Assembly: GCA_018362895.1 (NCBI GenBank)
Contig: JAHALR010000006.1
Span: 1-64,000 of the forward strand
Reading direction: 5' to 3'
DNA: 64,000 nucleotides
DNA from: Clostridium sp.
GTDB lineage: Bacteria; Cyanobacteriota; Vampirovibrionia; Gastranaerophilales; Gastranaerophilaceae
The position numbers and the translations under genes are program-made. This document shows positions 17,328-26,886 of the stretch, in pieces (within the stretch, counting starts at the first letter, position 1; each line of letters starts with the position of its first letter). The notes beneath the pieces were generated by a model. That model was given only the letters and a program-made list of their open reading frames with translations. It searched no databases and had not been told where the DNA came from.

Positions 17328-18815
17328 TTAGTTAATTTGAGAAGAGTTTACCGATTTTAACAAATATGTTTCAATAGCTTTTTCTATTGAGTTTGCAGCT
17401 TTCTGTCTGAAACTTTCATCAAGAAGAAGGCTGTATTCTGTGGGGTGAATCATATAAGCCACTTCAATCAATACGGAAAGAGGCATGGTCGGTCTTGTCA
17501 AAACCAGGCTGTAATAGCAAGTTCCGTCGTCTTTAGTTTGCAGATTATTTATCATTGTTTCTTTGATGGTTTTTGCAAGCTCGATTGATTCTTTGTTGTA
17601 ATAAAATACTGAGGTTCCATGTTTTTTATAAGGGTCTGCACCGTCAGCGAGTGCGTTCGCATGGATGCTGAGCATAATCAGCGCATCGGATTGTTTGGCA
17701 ATTTGAGGTCTTTGATAAAGTTCAACCGGGCTGTCATCGCTTCTTGTCATAATAACTTGTGCACCTTTGTCCTCGAGGGCTTTTTTGAGTTTGAGCGAGA
17801 CATCAAGGTTTATTTCTTTCTCTTTGACGCCTGTCGGACCGATTGCTCCGTAGTCATCTCCGCCATGACCCGGGTCAATGGCTATTGTTATTCCTTTAAG
17901 CGGATTTTTGGAATCAATTACCGGTGCTTTTCTTATTTTTAAAACCAGTGTGTTTCCTTCGTAATAAACGTCATAGCCCCAGAGTTTGCTGTTCATTTCT
18001 ATGAAGTATGTGGAAACAGCATCTGTGGAAACAGTGTTAACTGCGATGGTTTTTATACTGTTTGATGTTTTAAAAGTTTGTGTTTCACCTGCGTTTTCTT
18101 TCACATTGAACAGTTCAAGCATCAGCCCGTTGTCTGTTTCTGTTATTCTGTATGGAACTTTGAAAGATAAATCTGTTTTTATGTATTCATAAAGTCGGTC
18201 TTCGCTTATTGATACATCGGTTGCTGAAGCGAGCATTTGTCCGTTTATTGTTGAATAATTTACTATATTTTCTGCTTTTACCCAGGCGAAAAGATTCGGG
18301 CTGAGCGCAACTCTGTAATAGTCTCCTTTTTTGCCGTTTAAAAGGAGCATGACATCACTGTTCAGGTGAGTAAGTCTTTTTGAATATTCATCGGGTTGTG
18401 CTCTTAGAGGTACATTATTTTTAATTGTTGCTGAATAGATATATTGATTTTGCGCAAAATCTTCTGTTTCAGGTTCAGGCACCATAAGATTGCATTTCGG
18501 AACTTTTTTTATGATGTATGTCAAAATATCATGTTCAGTGTCATTTTGTGAATCTATTTTTATGCGGTTAAATCCGTCATTCAGGGGGACAACCTCCACA
18601 AAAGAGCCGTTTTCATAAACTTTGACCTCTTTATCATTGATAGTCAGTTTTGAGCCGGGTGTTGTACTGCCTATAAAAAATGTCGATTGAGCACTGATTT
18701 CAGTGTTCGGTGTTTTCGGATATACAATTTGCAAAGCTTCTGATGAAAGGGCGTTTACATTTAGTGCTAAAGCTATTGCAAATAAAAAACATGTATTTTT
18801 CAAAATCTTTTTCAT
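17328..18815 (-). CDS. N-acetylmuramoyl-L-alanine amidase (AmiC/CwlD type), secreted
   Basis: About 495 residues from the preferred Met (MKKILKNTCFLFAIALALNVNA signal peptide); an upstream Met at 18839 would add eight polar residues before the signal. After export come a beta-rich N-terminal part, an SH3-like segment (NVPLRAQPDEYSKRL...WVKAEN), an AMIN-like sheet region, and the C-terminal Amidase_3 domain. Zinc ligands are visible: His in AIDPGHGGDDYGAIG, Glu in KEKEINLDVS, His in LSIHANAL; the catalytic Glu lies in VLIEVAYM. It cleaves the peptide from peptidoglycan, likely at division. Confidence 0.93.
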   Translation of the reverse strand: MKKILKNTCFLFAIALALNVNALSSEALQIVYPKTPNTEISAQSTFFIGSTTPGSKLTINDKEVKVYENGSFVEVVPLNDGFNRIKIDSQNDTEHDILTYIIKKVPKCNLMVPEPETEDFAQNQYIYSATIKNNVPLRAQPDEYSKRLTHLNSDVMLLLNGKKGDYYRVALSPNLFAWVKAENIVNYSTINGQMLASATDVSISEDRLYEYIKTDLSFKVPYRITETDNGLMLELFNVKENAGETQTFKTSNSIKTIAVNTVSTDAVSTYFIEMNSKLWGYDVYYEGNTLVLKIRKAPVIDSKNPLKGITIAIDPGHGGDDYGAIGPTGVKEKEINLDVSLKLKKALEDKGAQVIMTRSDDSPVELYQRPQIAKQSDALIMLSIHANALADGADPYKKHGTSVFYYNKESIELAKTIKETMINNLQTKDDGTCYYSLVLTRPTMPLSVLIEVAYMIHPTEYSLLLDESFRQKAANSIEKAIETYLLKSVNSSQIN

Positions 18816-18868
18816 AATAAAATTATTTCTCAAATACATGTTTTTTGCAATTTTATGAATTATTTTTA

Positions 18869-20359
18869 TTATTTGTTATCTAACGGTCTCATTGTCGGGA
18901 AGGCAATAACATCTCTTATTGTTTGAGAATCGGTTAAAAGCATAACAAGTCTGTCAATTCCCATACCCATACCGCCTGTCGGAGGCATACCGTATTCCAA
19001 AGATGTGATAAAGTCTTCATCAAGTTCCATAGCTTCTTCGTCACCGTTTGCTTTTGCGAGTGCCTGTGCTTCAAATCTGCTTCTCTGGTCAATCGGGTCA
19101 GTGAGTTCAGAGAAGGCGTTTGCCAATTCCCAACCGTTGATTCTTGTTTCGAAACGTTCGGTGAGTCTTGAGTTATCTCTGTGAACTTTAGCCAGAGGTG
19201 AAATTTCTCTCGGGTAGTCAATGATGTGACATGGCTGAATTAAAGACGGCTCGATTTTTTCTTCGAACACTGCTTCAACAACTTGTCCCCAGTTCATTTC
19301 GTCGTCTACTGAAACATGGAGTTTCTTTGCTGCTTCAACAGCTTGTTTTGCGTCATATATCTCCATAAAGTCTACGCCCGTAGCTTCTTTGATTGAACCG
19401 AGCATTGTTTTTCTGTCCCATGGAGGAGTCAAATCTATTTCGTTTTCACCATATTTAATCTTTAAAGTACCAAGAACTTCCTGTGCAACGTAAGCAACCA
19501 TGTTTTCTGTCAAGGTCATCATATCGTTGTAATCAGCATAGGCCTGATAAAGTTCAATCATTGTAAATTCAGGGTTGTGGCGTGTGTCAATTCCTTCGTT
19601 TCTGAAACATCTTCCGATTTCATAAACACGTTCTGAAACTCCGCCTACGATGAGTCTTTTCAGATATAATTCAAGCGCAATTCTTAATGTTAAGTCCATA
19701 TCAAGCGCATTGTGATGTGTTGTGAATGGACGTGCATTGGCTCCTGATGCTGTTGTTTGGAGAATAGGAGTTTCTACTTCGAGATATCCTTCTTTTGCAA
19801 GATATTCTCTGATTTTTTGGATAATCAAACTTCTTTTTCTGAAAGTGTCTCTTACGTCTTCATTCATAATCATGTCAACGTATCTTTGTCTGTAACGTGT
19901 TTCGACGTCAGTTAATCCGTGGAATTTTTCAGGCAATGGAAGGAGCGCTTTTGAAAGCAGTTTATAATCAGTAGCTTTGATAGAAAGCTCTCCTCTTGGG
20001 GTTCTTCTGATTGTGCCCTGAAAGCCTACGATGTCTCCTATGTCAATGAGTTTCATTGCTTTGATTTTTTCGGGATCCATGTTCTCTTTGTGAGAGAAAA
20101 TTTGGATTTTTCCTGATGAGTCCATGAGGTCAATGAACATCCCTGTGTTTCTCATTGCCATAATTCTTCCGGCAACAAAGTATTCATCGTTTGTTTCTTC
20201 GCCTGCGGCAAGGTCTTTATATTTTTCTTGAAGCATTTTTGCTGAGGCATTTTTGTCGTAAGAATAAGGGTAAGGATTTATGCCTTTGTCAGCAAGTTCA
20301 GTGAGTTTTTGGATTCTGGTATTTCTGATTGCATTAAGTGTCGGGTTGTTTTCTAACAT
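18869..20359 (-). CDS. lysS: Lysyl-tRNA synthetase, class II
   Basis: 496 residues. An N-terminal OB fold for the anticodon (EYFVAGRIMAMRNTGMFIDL) leads to the class II core: motif 1 around FRKRSLIIQKIREYL, motif 2 FRNEGIDTRHNPEFTMIE, motif 3 GMGMGIDRLVMLLTDS. Ends PTMRPLDNK. AGGAATTAAG precedes the ATG. Length and order are standard. Confidence 0.97.
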   Translation of the reverse strand: MLENNPTLNAIRNTRIQKLTELADKGINPYPYSYDKNASAKMLQEKYKDLAAGEETNDEYFVAGRIMAMRNTGMFIDLMDSSGKIQIFSHKENMDPEKIKAMKLIDIGDIVGFQGTIRRTPRGELSIKATDYKLLSKALLPLPEKFHGLTDVETRYRQRYVDMIMNEDVRDTFRKRSLIIQKIREYLAKEGYLEVETPILQTTASGANARPFTTHHNALDMDLTLRIALELYLKRLIVGGVSERVYEIGRCFRNEGIDTRHNPEFTMIELYQAYADYNDMMTLTENMVAYVAQEVLGTLKIKYGENEIDLTPPWDRKTMLGSIKEATGVDFMEIYDAKQAVEAAKKLHVSVDDEMNWGQVVEAVFEEKIEPSLIQPCHIIDYPREISPLAKVHRDNSRLTERFETRINGWELANAFSELTDPIDQRSRFEAQALAKANGDEEAMELDEDFITSLEYGMPPTGGMGMGIDRLVMLLTDSQTIRDVIAFPTMRPLDNK

Positions 20360-20440
20360 TCTTAATTCCTTTTTATTTTGTTCTTTAATTTTTATTTTAA
20401 CATCAAAAAAATTTTACATACATATTTGTGCCTCTTAAGT

Positions 20441-20446
20441 TATAAT
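20441..20446 (+). promoter_or_regulatory. -10 box of rsgA, predicted leaderless start
   Basis: A perfect TATAAT ends 7 nt before the ATG at 20454, so transcription should begin at or within one base of the start codon. No Shine-Dalgarno is present and the -35 is weak. Confidence 0.6.
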
Positions 20447-20453
20447 TAGTAGA

Positions 20454-21455
20454 ATGAGAGGTCATATTTTTAAAATACATTCTGATTTTTATTATGTGAA
20501 TACACAAGACGGTGTGTTCGAGTGCAAAATCAGAGAAATTTTGAAAAAACAAAAAGAACAAATCTTTGTCGGTGATTATGTTGAATTGGAACAATTGAAT
20601 TTTGTTTCAAAACAGGCTTTTATTTCCGGTGTTTTGAAACGAAAAAATTATATTCCCCGTCCAAAGGTTGCGAATGTTGATCAGGTGATTATTGTTTCTG
20701 CAATAAAAGAACCTGACCTGGATTTTGAACAACTTAACAGATATTTGAGTTTTTGTGAATATTACAATCTTTACCCTGTGTTATGTTTCAATAAAAACGA
20801 TCTTGAGGATGAAGAAGAGATTATTGAAAACATAAAATCGATATATAAACCTCTTGATTATGACATAATTTTCACCTCTGCAATTGAAGGAAACGGGATT
20901 GAAGAATTCAAATCTCTTCTGAAAAACAAAATCACGGTTTTATGCGGTTCTTCAGGTGTCGGAAAATCCTCTCTTGTGAATGCAATAAGACCTGATTTGA
21001 ATTTGAAGACCAAACAGGTTTCCGAAAAGACCGAAAGAGGTACTCATACAACAAGACATTGTGAGATTATTACACTTGAGGAATCTTCACAAATAGTTGA
21101 TACTCCCGGATTCAGCCAGCTGAGGTTTGACTTTCTTCTTCCTGCCGAAGTAGGGGGATTGTTCAGAGAGATTGCTCCTCTTGAAGAGAATTGCAAATTT
21201 TCAGATTGCCTTCATGAACGTGAAACCGGCTGTAATGTTTTGGCAAATATGGATGAGATAGCGCTTTCGAGGTATGAAAGTTATCTTCAATTTGTTAAAG
21301 AGGCAAAGGAATATAAGAAGCAGATTACCTATGGCGGAAGGAAGACAGAAAGCAGAGCAAAATTTGTACATAACAAACAGGTTACGAAAATCAGCAGCAA
21401 GAAGCGTGTGATTTCAAGGAAAAAAAGCAATCAAAACATAGACAAGGAAATATAA
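20454..21455 (+). CDS. rsgA: Ribosome small-subunit-dependent GTPase A
   Basis: A 333-residue circularly permuted GTPase that checks late 30S maturation. Order seen: N-terminal OB fold, G4 NKND (113-116), G1 GSSGVGKS (165-172), G3 DTPG (216-219), then the zinc knuckle Cys247, Cys252, His254, Cys260. The G4-G1-G3 order is diagnostic. The last 30 residues are a Lys/Arg/Ser-rich tail. It heads an rsgA-ispA-DUF212 operon: its stop codon is followed immediately by the next ATG. Confidence 0.96.
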   Translation: MRGHIFKIHSDFYYVNTQDGVFECKIREILKKQKEQIFVGDYVELEQLNFVSKQAFISGVLKRKNYIPRPKVANVDQVIIVSAIKEPDLDFEQLNRYLSFCEYYNLYPVLCFNKNDLEDEEEIIENIKSIYKPLDYDIIFTSAIEGNGIEEFKSLLKNKITVLCGSSGVGKSSLVNAIRPDLNLKTKQVSEKTERGTHTTRHCEIITLEESSQIVDTPGFSQLRFDFLLPAEVGGLFREIAPLEENCKFSDCLHERETGCNVLANMDEIALSRYESYLQFVKEAKEYKKQITYGGRKTESRAKFVHNKQVTKISSKKRVISRKKSNQNIDKEI

Positions 21456-22343
21456 ATGGACGAACAAATCAAACAAAAAATGAATGAATACATAAAACTT
21501 GTTGAAGAGAATCTGGACAGGTTTATTCCCGTTGAATATCCCGAAAAGATATGGGAGTCTATGAGATATTCGGTGCTTGCGGGAGGAAAGAGGCTGCGTC
21601 CTATTTTGACTCTTGAAACTTGCAGAGTTCTTTCAGGAAGCTATGAACAAGCTATTGCGGCAGCTTGTGCTATCGAGATGCTTCATTCTCAGAGTTTGAT
21701 TCATGATGATTTGCCGTGCATGGACAATGATGATTATAGAAGAGGAAAACCCACAAACCACAAAGTTTTTGGCGAAGCAATTGCAGTTCTTGCCGGTGAT
21801 GCTCTTTTGTCTTTTGCCCCTCAGGTAATTTTGCAAAACACACCGAAAACCGTGAGCGAGACACAATTGTTAAAAGTGCTTGAAGAGTTTCTTGTCAGTG
21901 CAGGAGCCTCAAAGCTCATAGGCGGTCAGGTTGTAGATATAGAATCTGAAGGAAAACAAATTTCTCACGAAACCTTAAACTATATCCATGCCAACAAAAC
22001 AGGTGCTTTGTTCAAACTGGCGATGAGAATGGGGGCAATTCTCGCCGGTGCTGATGAGCAAAAGTTACAAGCTGTTACGGAATTTGCCGAAAAATTTGGA
22101 CTGGCTTTTCAGATAATGGATGACATTTTGGATGTTACATCTACACTTGAAGAACTGGGCAAAACGCCGGGTAAAGATGCTGTTGAGGGCAAGGTTACTT
22201 ATGTAAGTTTTTACGGTGTTGAAGAATCTAAAAAACAATTAAATTCACTTTGTGAGCAGGCTTGTGGTATATTAGAAAAGAACGAAATTAATTCAGATAT
22301 CCTGATGGCTATCACAAACAGTATTAATGAAAGGGTTAAATAA
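21456..22343 (+). CDS. ispA: Polyprenyl diphosphate synthase (farnesyl/geranylgeranyl type)
   Basis: 295 residues with both Asp-rich motifs: DDLPCMD at 84-90 (DDxxxxD, as in bacterial FPP synthases) and DDILD at 222-226, plus GGKRLRP (43-49) and KTGALF. It condenses IPP with allylic diphosphates to make C15-C20 chains. The extended first motif favours IspA-type short-chain synthases over long-chain ones. It directly follows rsgA and precedes a DUF212 membrane protein. Confidence 0.93.
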   Translation: MDEQIKQKMNEYIKLVEENLDRFIPVEYPEKIWESMRYSVLAGGKRLRPILTLETCRVLSGSYEQAIAAACAIEMLHSQSLIHDDLPCMDNDDYRRGKPTNHKVFGEAIAVLAGDALLSFAPQVILQNTPKTVSETQLLKVLEEFLVSAGASKLIGGQVVDIESEGKQISHETLNYIHANKTGALFKLAMRMGAILAGADEQKLQAVTEFAEKFGLAFQIMDDILDVTSTLEELGKTPGKDAVEGKVTYVSFYGVEESKKQLNSLCEQACGILEKNEINSDILMAITNSINERVK

Positions 22344-22345
22344 TA

Positions 22346-22801
22346 ATGTACCAAATAGGCACGGCGGTTGAGGTTCTGGGAAATGCTTTGTTTGCGGCGG
22401 TTATTGCACAAATATTGAAAATGATTTATTTTTTGATATTGCATAAAAAGATTAATTTCAAAATCTTTACGACAACGGGAGGTATGCCAAGTTCTCACAG
22501 TGCGGGTGTTATGTCGCTTTCTTTTACAATAGGCTACATTGAAGGTATGAACTCTGTTATGTTTGCTCTGGCTCTCGGTTACGCATTTGTTGTTATGTAT
22601 GATGCTGCCGGAATCAGACGTTCTGCCGGAAAAATAGCTGCTACAATGAATCGTGTAATGGAGGAATTTTATGCACACCGTCCTTCAGCTGCCGGTGAAA
22701 AACTCAAAGAACTTTTGGGGCATACTCCTTTGGAAGTATTCATGGGAGCAATTGTAGGTATTATTGTTTCTTATGTAATACATTTCTTGATTCTTCAATA
22801 A
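22346..22801 (+). CDS. Divergent PAP2 family membrane protein (DUF212, YuiD-like)
   Basis: 151 residues with hydrophobic helices at both ends. The motif TTGGMPSSHSAGVMSLS, MYDAAGIRRSAGKIA and FMGAIVGIIVSY mark the DUF212 family, distantly related to PAP2 lipid phosphatases and haloperoxidases. Position directly after a prenyl diphosphate synthase suggests a polyprenyl-phosphate phosphatase role, but this is inference. Confidence 0.88.
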   Translation: MYQIGTAVEVLGNALFAAVIAQILKMIYFLILHKKINFKIFTTTGGMPSSHSAGVMSLSFTIGYIEGMNSVMFALALGYAFVVMYDAAGIRRSAGKIAATMNRVMEEFYAHRPSAAGEKLKELLGHTPLEVFMGAIVGIIVSYVIHFLILQ

Positions 22802-22803
22802 AA

Positions 22804-22812
22804 TGCTAAAAT
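22804..22812 (+). promoter_or_regulatory. Extended -10 box, predicted leaderless start of kinase gene
   Basis: TGCTAAAAT (TGn plus TAAAAT) ends 6 nt before the ATG at 22819, overlapping the end of the preceding gene region. No Shine-Dalgarno precedes the start. Confidence 0.55.
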
Positions 22813-22818
22813 ATTTTT

Positions 22819-24477
22819 ATGCTGAATAATGATTTTAGTTTTTACAACAATTTTTCTACTGCTGTTTTAATTTTGGACAGTAGTTTTAAAATAGTTTTCA
22901 AAAATTTCAGCTTTCTTAAAAGTTTTGGCAGCGTTAAGAATTTTGAGAAATTTTCAAACTATTTCTCTTTTGATATTTGTATGCTCGATTCGGACAACCT
23001 GCTTAATGCCAATCCGGTGAGTTTTGCAATCGACTCAAAAGAAAATTTTAGTGCAAATGCTGTTTTCCAGGCAAAAGACAGGGTTTTCTATTATCAGATT
23101 ACTGCTTTTTCTTCACAGGACTTTAAAGTAGTGATGTTCAAGAACATTACAAACGATTTGCTTTTTGAAGAATCAGAGAAAAAGTATGCCTTTATCAGAC
23201 AGCAATATTTGAATCTTGCCGAAGAGAATAAAAAGTTTGCTGATTTGCAGCAAAAAGCCCAGACACAAACGGTTAAGCTGGCTTTGATGCACAGAATCTC
23301 CAATGTTATTCGAGAATCGATGGATTTGAACAAAATTCTTGATTCTGCGCTTAAAGAACTCTTTAACCTTTTCGGGGCAATTAAAGTTTATTATCTGCCG
23401 ATTGTCAGCGGGGATGTTGGTCAGGATTTTGTTATTGAGAAGGTTTATCCTGCAAAATACAAAAGTGTTGTTAATCAGAGTATCTGGGCTAAAAAAATAA
23501 AAGTTTCCTCCTGCATAAAAGAATACATAAACAGTGAAGTAACCTATCCAGCTCAGGTTACGAGAATTATTATACCTGTGTATAAACTTCATGATATTCT
23601 CGGGATTTTGATAATCTATACGAATCAAAAATATATTGATGAGTCACAAAATGATGTGCTCCAGTCTATTGCTTCACAGCTGGCTTCTGCTATTGTTCAG
23701 GCTTCATTATTTTCACAGGTAAAACAAAAAAATGAGGAACTTGAACAAACGTTAAATGAGTTGAAAGAAACCCAGCTTCAACTTATCAACTCGGAAAAAA
23801 TGGCATCCCTTGGCCAGCTTGTTGCAGGTGTTGCTCATGAAATTAACACGCCGCTTGCTTCGATTAAGTCGAATAACGATATTTTTGAAAAATTGATTGC
23901 CAAACTGCCGCAAGAAGAAGCTAACCTTGAGATTTTTAAAGATATAAACAAAATTGATAAGGAGGCAATAAAAAGAATCAGCGGTATAGTAAAAAGTTTG
24001 AAGAAATTTGTTCGTCTTGATGAAGCTGATTTGCAGTATGCAGATATAAACAAAGAGCTGGATTTAACGCTTGAACTGATAAAACATGAGACAAAAAATA
24101 AAATTGAGGTTGTAAAACAATATTCTAATATTCCAAGCATAAAGTGTTATCCTAATATGTTGAATCAGGTTTTTATGAATATTTTAATAAATGCTTGTCA
24201 AAGCATGATTAATGGCGGAACTATAACAATTTCAACTGAATTTAAACAAGAGACTTTATTTGTAAAAATAAAAGATACGGGCACGGGAATTGATGAAAAA
24301 ATTAAAGACAGGATGTTTGTTGCGGGAACTACAACAAAACAGATTGGAATAGGTACGGGGCTCGGGCTTGCTATTTCAAAGAAAATTGTTGAAAAACATC
24401 ATGGAAAGATTTATTTTGAAACGGAAAAAGGAAAAGGTACAGAATTTATTATAGAAATACCGTCTATGCCTGACTAA
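22819..24477 (+). CDS. Cytoplasmic sensor histidine kinase (PAS/GAF)
   Basis: 552 residues, no membrane helix. A PAS-like N-terminus (about 10-110), coiled coil (115-160), GAF domain (about 160-300), coiled coil, then HisKA with His340 in GQLVAGVAHEINTPLASIKS and HATPase_c (NILINACQSM, DTGTGID, GTGLGLAISKKI). The VAHEINTPL subtype is common in NtrB/cyanobacterial-like kinases. No regulator is adjacent. Its stop codon abuts the stop of the convergent tgt with no gap. Confidence 0.92.
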   Translation: MLNNDFSFYNNFSTAVLILDSSFKIVFKNFSFLKSFGSVKNFEKFSNYFSFDICMLDSDNLLNANPVSFAIDSKENFSANAVFQAKDRVFYYQITAFSSQDFKVVMFKNITNDLLFEESEKKYAFIRQQYLNLAEENKKFADLQQKAQTQTVKLALMHRISNVIRESMDLNKILDSALKELFNLFGAIKVYYLPIVSGDVGQDFVIEKVYPAKYKSVVNQSIWAKKIKVSSCIKEYINSEVTYPAQVTRIIIPVYKLHDILGILIIYTNQKYIDESQNDVLQSIASQLASAIVQASLFSQVKQKNEELEQTLNELKETQLQLINSEKMASLGQLVAGVAHEINTPLASIKSNNDIFEKLIAKLPQEEANLEIFKDINKIDKEAIKRISGIVKSLKKFVRLDEADLQYADINKELDLTLELIKHETKNKIEVVKQYSNIPSIKCYPNMLNQVFMNILINACQSMINGGTITISTEFKQETLFVKIKDTGTGIDEKIKDRMFVAGTTTKQIGIGTGLGLAISKKIVEKHHGKIYFETEKGKGTEFIIEIPSMPD

Positions 24478-25602
24478 CTACTTTTTCGGGAAAAGTCTGC
24501 CCATTCTTTCTGTGTAAAATTCTTCGTATCTGTTTTCGAGAATGGCTTTTCTTGCTTCTTTGACGAGGTCAATCAGAAATTGAATGTTGTGAATGCTCAT
24601 CAAAATAGCAGCAGTTGCCTCACCTGCTCTGAAAAGATGCCTGATGTAGGCTTTTGTATGGTTTTTGCAGGCGAAACAATTACAGCTTGAATCCAGAGGG
24701 CTTGCATCTCTTTCAAATTCTTTGTTTTTTATAATTTTTCTTCCGTCATGAGTGAAGAAAGAACCGTGACGTGCATTTCTGGTCGGCAGAACGCAATCAA
24801 ACATGTCTACCCCTCTCAAAATGCCGTCCAACAAGTCTTCCGGAGTTCCTACACCCATGAGATATCTGGGTTTAAGCCTTGGCAGAAGCGGTGCCGTGAG
24901 TTCAACAAAGTGGTTTTTTACATCGGCAGGTTCGCCTACACTTACGCCTCCGATTGCATATCCGACCGCATCAAAGGTAGATATTACTCTTGCACTTTCT
25001 TTTCTTAAGTCGTCATAAAAAGCACCCTGAACAATAGGGAAAAGAGCCTGGTCATCTCTTGTATGGGCTTTGAAACATCTTTCAAGCCAGCGATGAGTGC
25101 GTTCCATTGCGGTTTTTGCTTCTTCATATGTGCAAGGATAAGGCGCACATTCATCAAAAGCCATTGCAATGTCAGAGCCCAAATCCTGTTGAATTTCCAT
25201 TGAAATTTCGGGGTTGATAAAATATTCTGTGCCTGTTTTTGCATCTTTAAATTTTACACCTTCTTCCGAGATGTTTCTTAAATCAGCGAGGCTGAAAACC
25301 TGAAATCCGCCTGAGTCTGTAAGGATTGGCTTGTCCCAGTTCATCCACTTGTGCAGGCCGCCGAATTCTTTTATGAGCTTGTTGCCCGGACGTAAAGACA
25401 GGTGGTATGAATTGCCAAGAATTATCTGTGCTCCTGTGTCTTTCAGGTGGTCATTTGTCATCATTTTAACAGCTGAATTTGTGCCTACGGGCATGAAAAT
25501 AGGTGTTTCAATGTCTCCGTGAGGGGTATGCAAAAGACCGGCACGTGCTCCGGTCTTTTTGTCTTCATTTAATAATTCATAGCTGAAAAAATCGCTTTTC
25601 AT
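24478..25602 (-). CDS. tgt: tRNA-guanine transglycosylase (queuosine synthesis)
   Basis: 374 residues from the Met chosen here, which overlaps the ndk stop as TAATG; a start at 25644 would lie inside ndk and is unlikely. The enzyme exchanges G34 for preQ1 in His/Asp/Asn/Tyr tRNAs. Motifs: catalytic Asp in LTDSGGFQVFSL, second Asp in FDCVLPTRNARHG, and zinc ligands CNCFAC with a downstream His. Translationally coupled to ndk. Confidence 0.95.
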   Translation of the reverse strand: MKSDFFSYELLNEDKKTGARAGLLHTPHGDIETPIFMPVGTNSAVKMMTNDHLKDTGAQIILGNSYHLSLRPGNKLIKEFGGLHKWMNWDKPILTDSGGFQVFSLADLRNISEEGVKFKDAKTGTEYFINPEISMEIQQDLGSDIAMAFDECAPYPCTYEEAKTAMERTHRWLERCFKAHTRDDQALFPIVQGAFYDDLRKESARVISTFDAVGYAIGGVSVGEPADVKNHFVELTAPLLPRLKPRYLMGVGTPEDLLDGILRGVDMFDCVLPTRNARHGSFFTHDGRKIIKNKEFERDASPLDSSCNCFACKNHTKAYIRHLFRAGEATAAILMSIHNIQFLIDLVKEARKAILENRYEEFYTERMGRLFPKK

Positions 25603-26060
25603 TATTTCATATCTTCCCAAACATAATCCATCATTGATTTCCAATCACGGCAGAGTTCTTCGGGTTTAAAGTAGATGTTGATTTCTCTTTCAGCACTTTC
25701 ACAAGAATCTGAACCGTGGATTGTGTTGCATTCTTTTGTTTGTGCAAAATCAGCTCTGATAGTACCAACTTGAGCATCGTTAGGAACTGTTGAGCCCATC
25801 ATGTGGCGCATGCCTTCGATTACATTTTTGCCTTCAACAACCATTGCAACAATCGGACCTGATGTAATGTAGTTAATCAAATCTTGATAAAATGGTTTTC
25901 CTTTGTGTTCTTCGTAATGTTTTTCTGCAATTTCAAGAGTAGGTTGAAGCATTTTCAAACCTACAATTTTGTAGCCTTTGTGTTCAATTCTTCTGATGAT
26001 GTTTCCGATTAATCCTCTTTTTACGCCGTCAGGCTTGATTGCAACAAATGTTCTGTCCAT
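25602..26060 (-). CDS. ndk: Nucleoside diphosphate kinase
   Basis: 152 residues from MDRTFVAIKPDGV; GGAGG sits 6 nt upstream of this ATG, making it preferable to the longer alternative at 26072. Active-site His115 lies in NTIHGSDSCESAEREI. It balances NTP pools. Coupled to tgt downstream by a 1-nt overlap. Confidence 0.96.
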   Translation of the reverse strand: MDRTFVAIKPDGVKRGLIGNIIRRIEHKGYKIVGLKMLQPTLEIAEKHYEEHKGKPFYQDLINYITSGPIVAMVVEGKNVIEGMRHMMGSTVPNDAQVGTIRADFAQTKECNTIHGSDSCESAEREINIYFKPEELCRDWKSMMDYVWEDMK

Positions 26061-26277
26061 TAATTCCTCCATTTCAAGTTTATTGAAGCATAAACACCAA
26101 GTTTTAACAAGTTTTAAGCATTTTGATAAATTGTGTTTATTTTTAAAATCTTTTGTGAAAAAATGTTAAGAACACAGCCGTCATTTAGCATTTTTTAATT
26201 TGTTCAAACTTCATGTAATTGTGTGAGTGCGTAAAGTGCTTGTCTGGCAGATTTAAAGAAAGTCGTTTGTAAAAACA

Positions 26278-26886
26278 ATGGTTGCCGAAAAAATAAATCC
26301 ACTATTAAAGAGAATAGCAAAAGGAGCATACAATCTGGGGGATCACAATGACCCTTTGAATGCGGTGCTTGCGATTGCTCTTTTTAAAGGTATTAATCGT
26401 CCGCTTTTCACTATGATGGACAAAGAATCCGACCCTCAGGTCAAAAAATATGCAGCTTTTCGTGAAGGGCTGACAGAGGTTATTGCGGCGACTACATATA
26501 TTGCTACGAACAAAATAATGGTTAACCCTCTTGCGAAAAAACTGGCGGACAAAACAGGCGGTTCTTTAGGAAAAATCACTCACGGTCTTGAATTTTTGTG
26601 TGTATGCTTGAGTGCGGTGCTTTTGATACCGCTTGCCTGCAATCTGGTTTTGAATCCTGTTATGAAGGGTGTTGAAAAACTTACCGGTAAGAAAAAACAG
26701 GGTGAAAACAAATTGGACATAAAAGAAAATGCTGTTTCTGAACTGACAAAGCCGGAAAATCCGAAAGCTGTTTTTGGGAATGTTCCGAAAGGTCCTAACA
26801 GCCTTGTTGAAGTTTTACAAAACAAATATACGCCATATAATAACTCTTTTAGCGGCAGTAATAAAAATGGGAAAGTGGGGTTATAG
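26278..26886 (+). CDS. Unknown membrane protein, paralogue of next gene
   Basis: 202 residues, family not recognised. The motif RPLFTMMDKESDPQVKKYAA (about 41-60) is followed by a membrane helix, and a second one (LEFLCVCLSAVLLIPLACNLV) ends in LNPVMKG. The tail (about 145-202) is Lys/Asn/Pro-rich and polar. The next gene has the same two landmarks in the same order (RPAFTLADTHVDKETRKYSA and LHPVMKA), so they are paralogues. No clear Shine-Dalgarno. Possibly lineage-specific; both are joined to lptB downstream. Confidence 0.72.
   Translation: MVAEKINPLLKRIAKGAYNLGDHNDPLNAVLAIALFKGINRPLFTMMDKESDPQVKKYAAFREGLTEVIAATTYIATNKIMVNPLAKKLADKTGGSLGKITHGLEFLCVCLSAVLLIPLACNLVLNPVMKGVEKLTGKKKQGENKLDIKENAVSELTKPENPKAVFGNVPKGPNSLVEVLQNKYTPYNNSFSGSNKNGKVGL

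Noticed and set aside
25602..25644. Longer tgt start at 25644
   Set aside because: It would overlap ndk by 43 nt and add non-conserved residues; the TAATG overlap is the better start.
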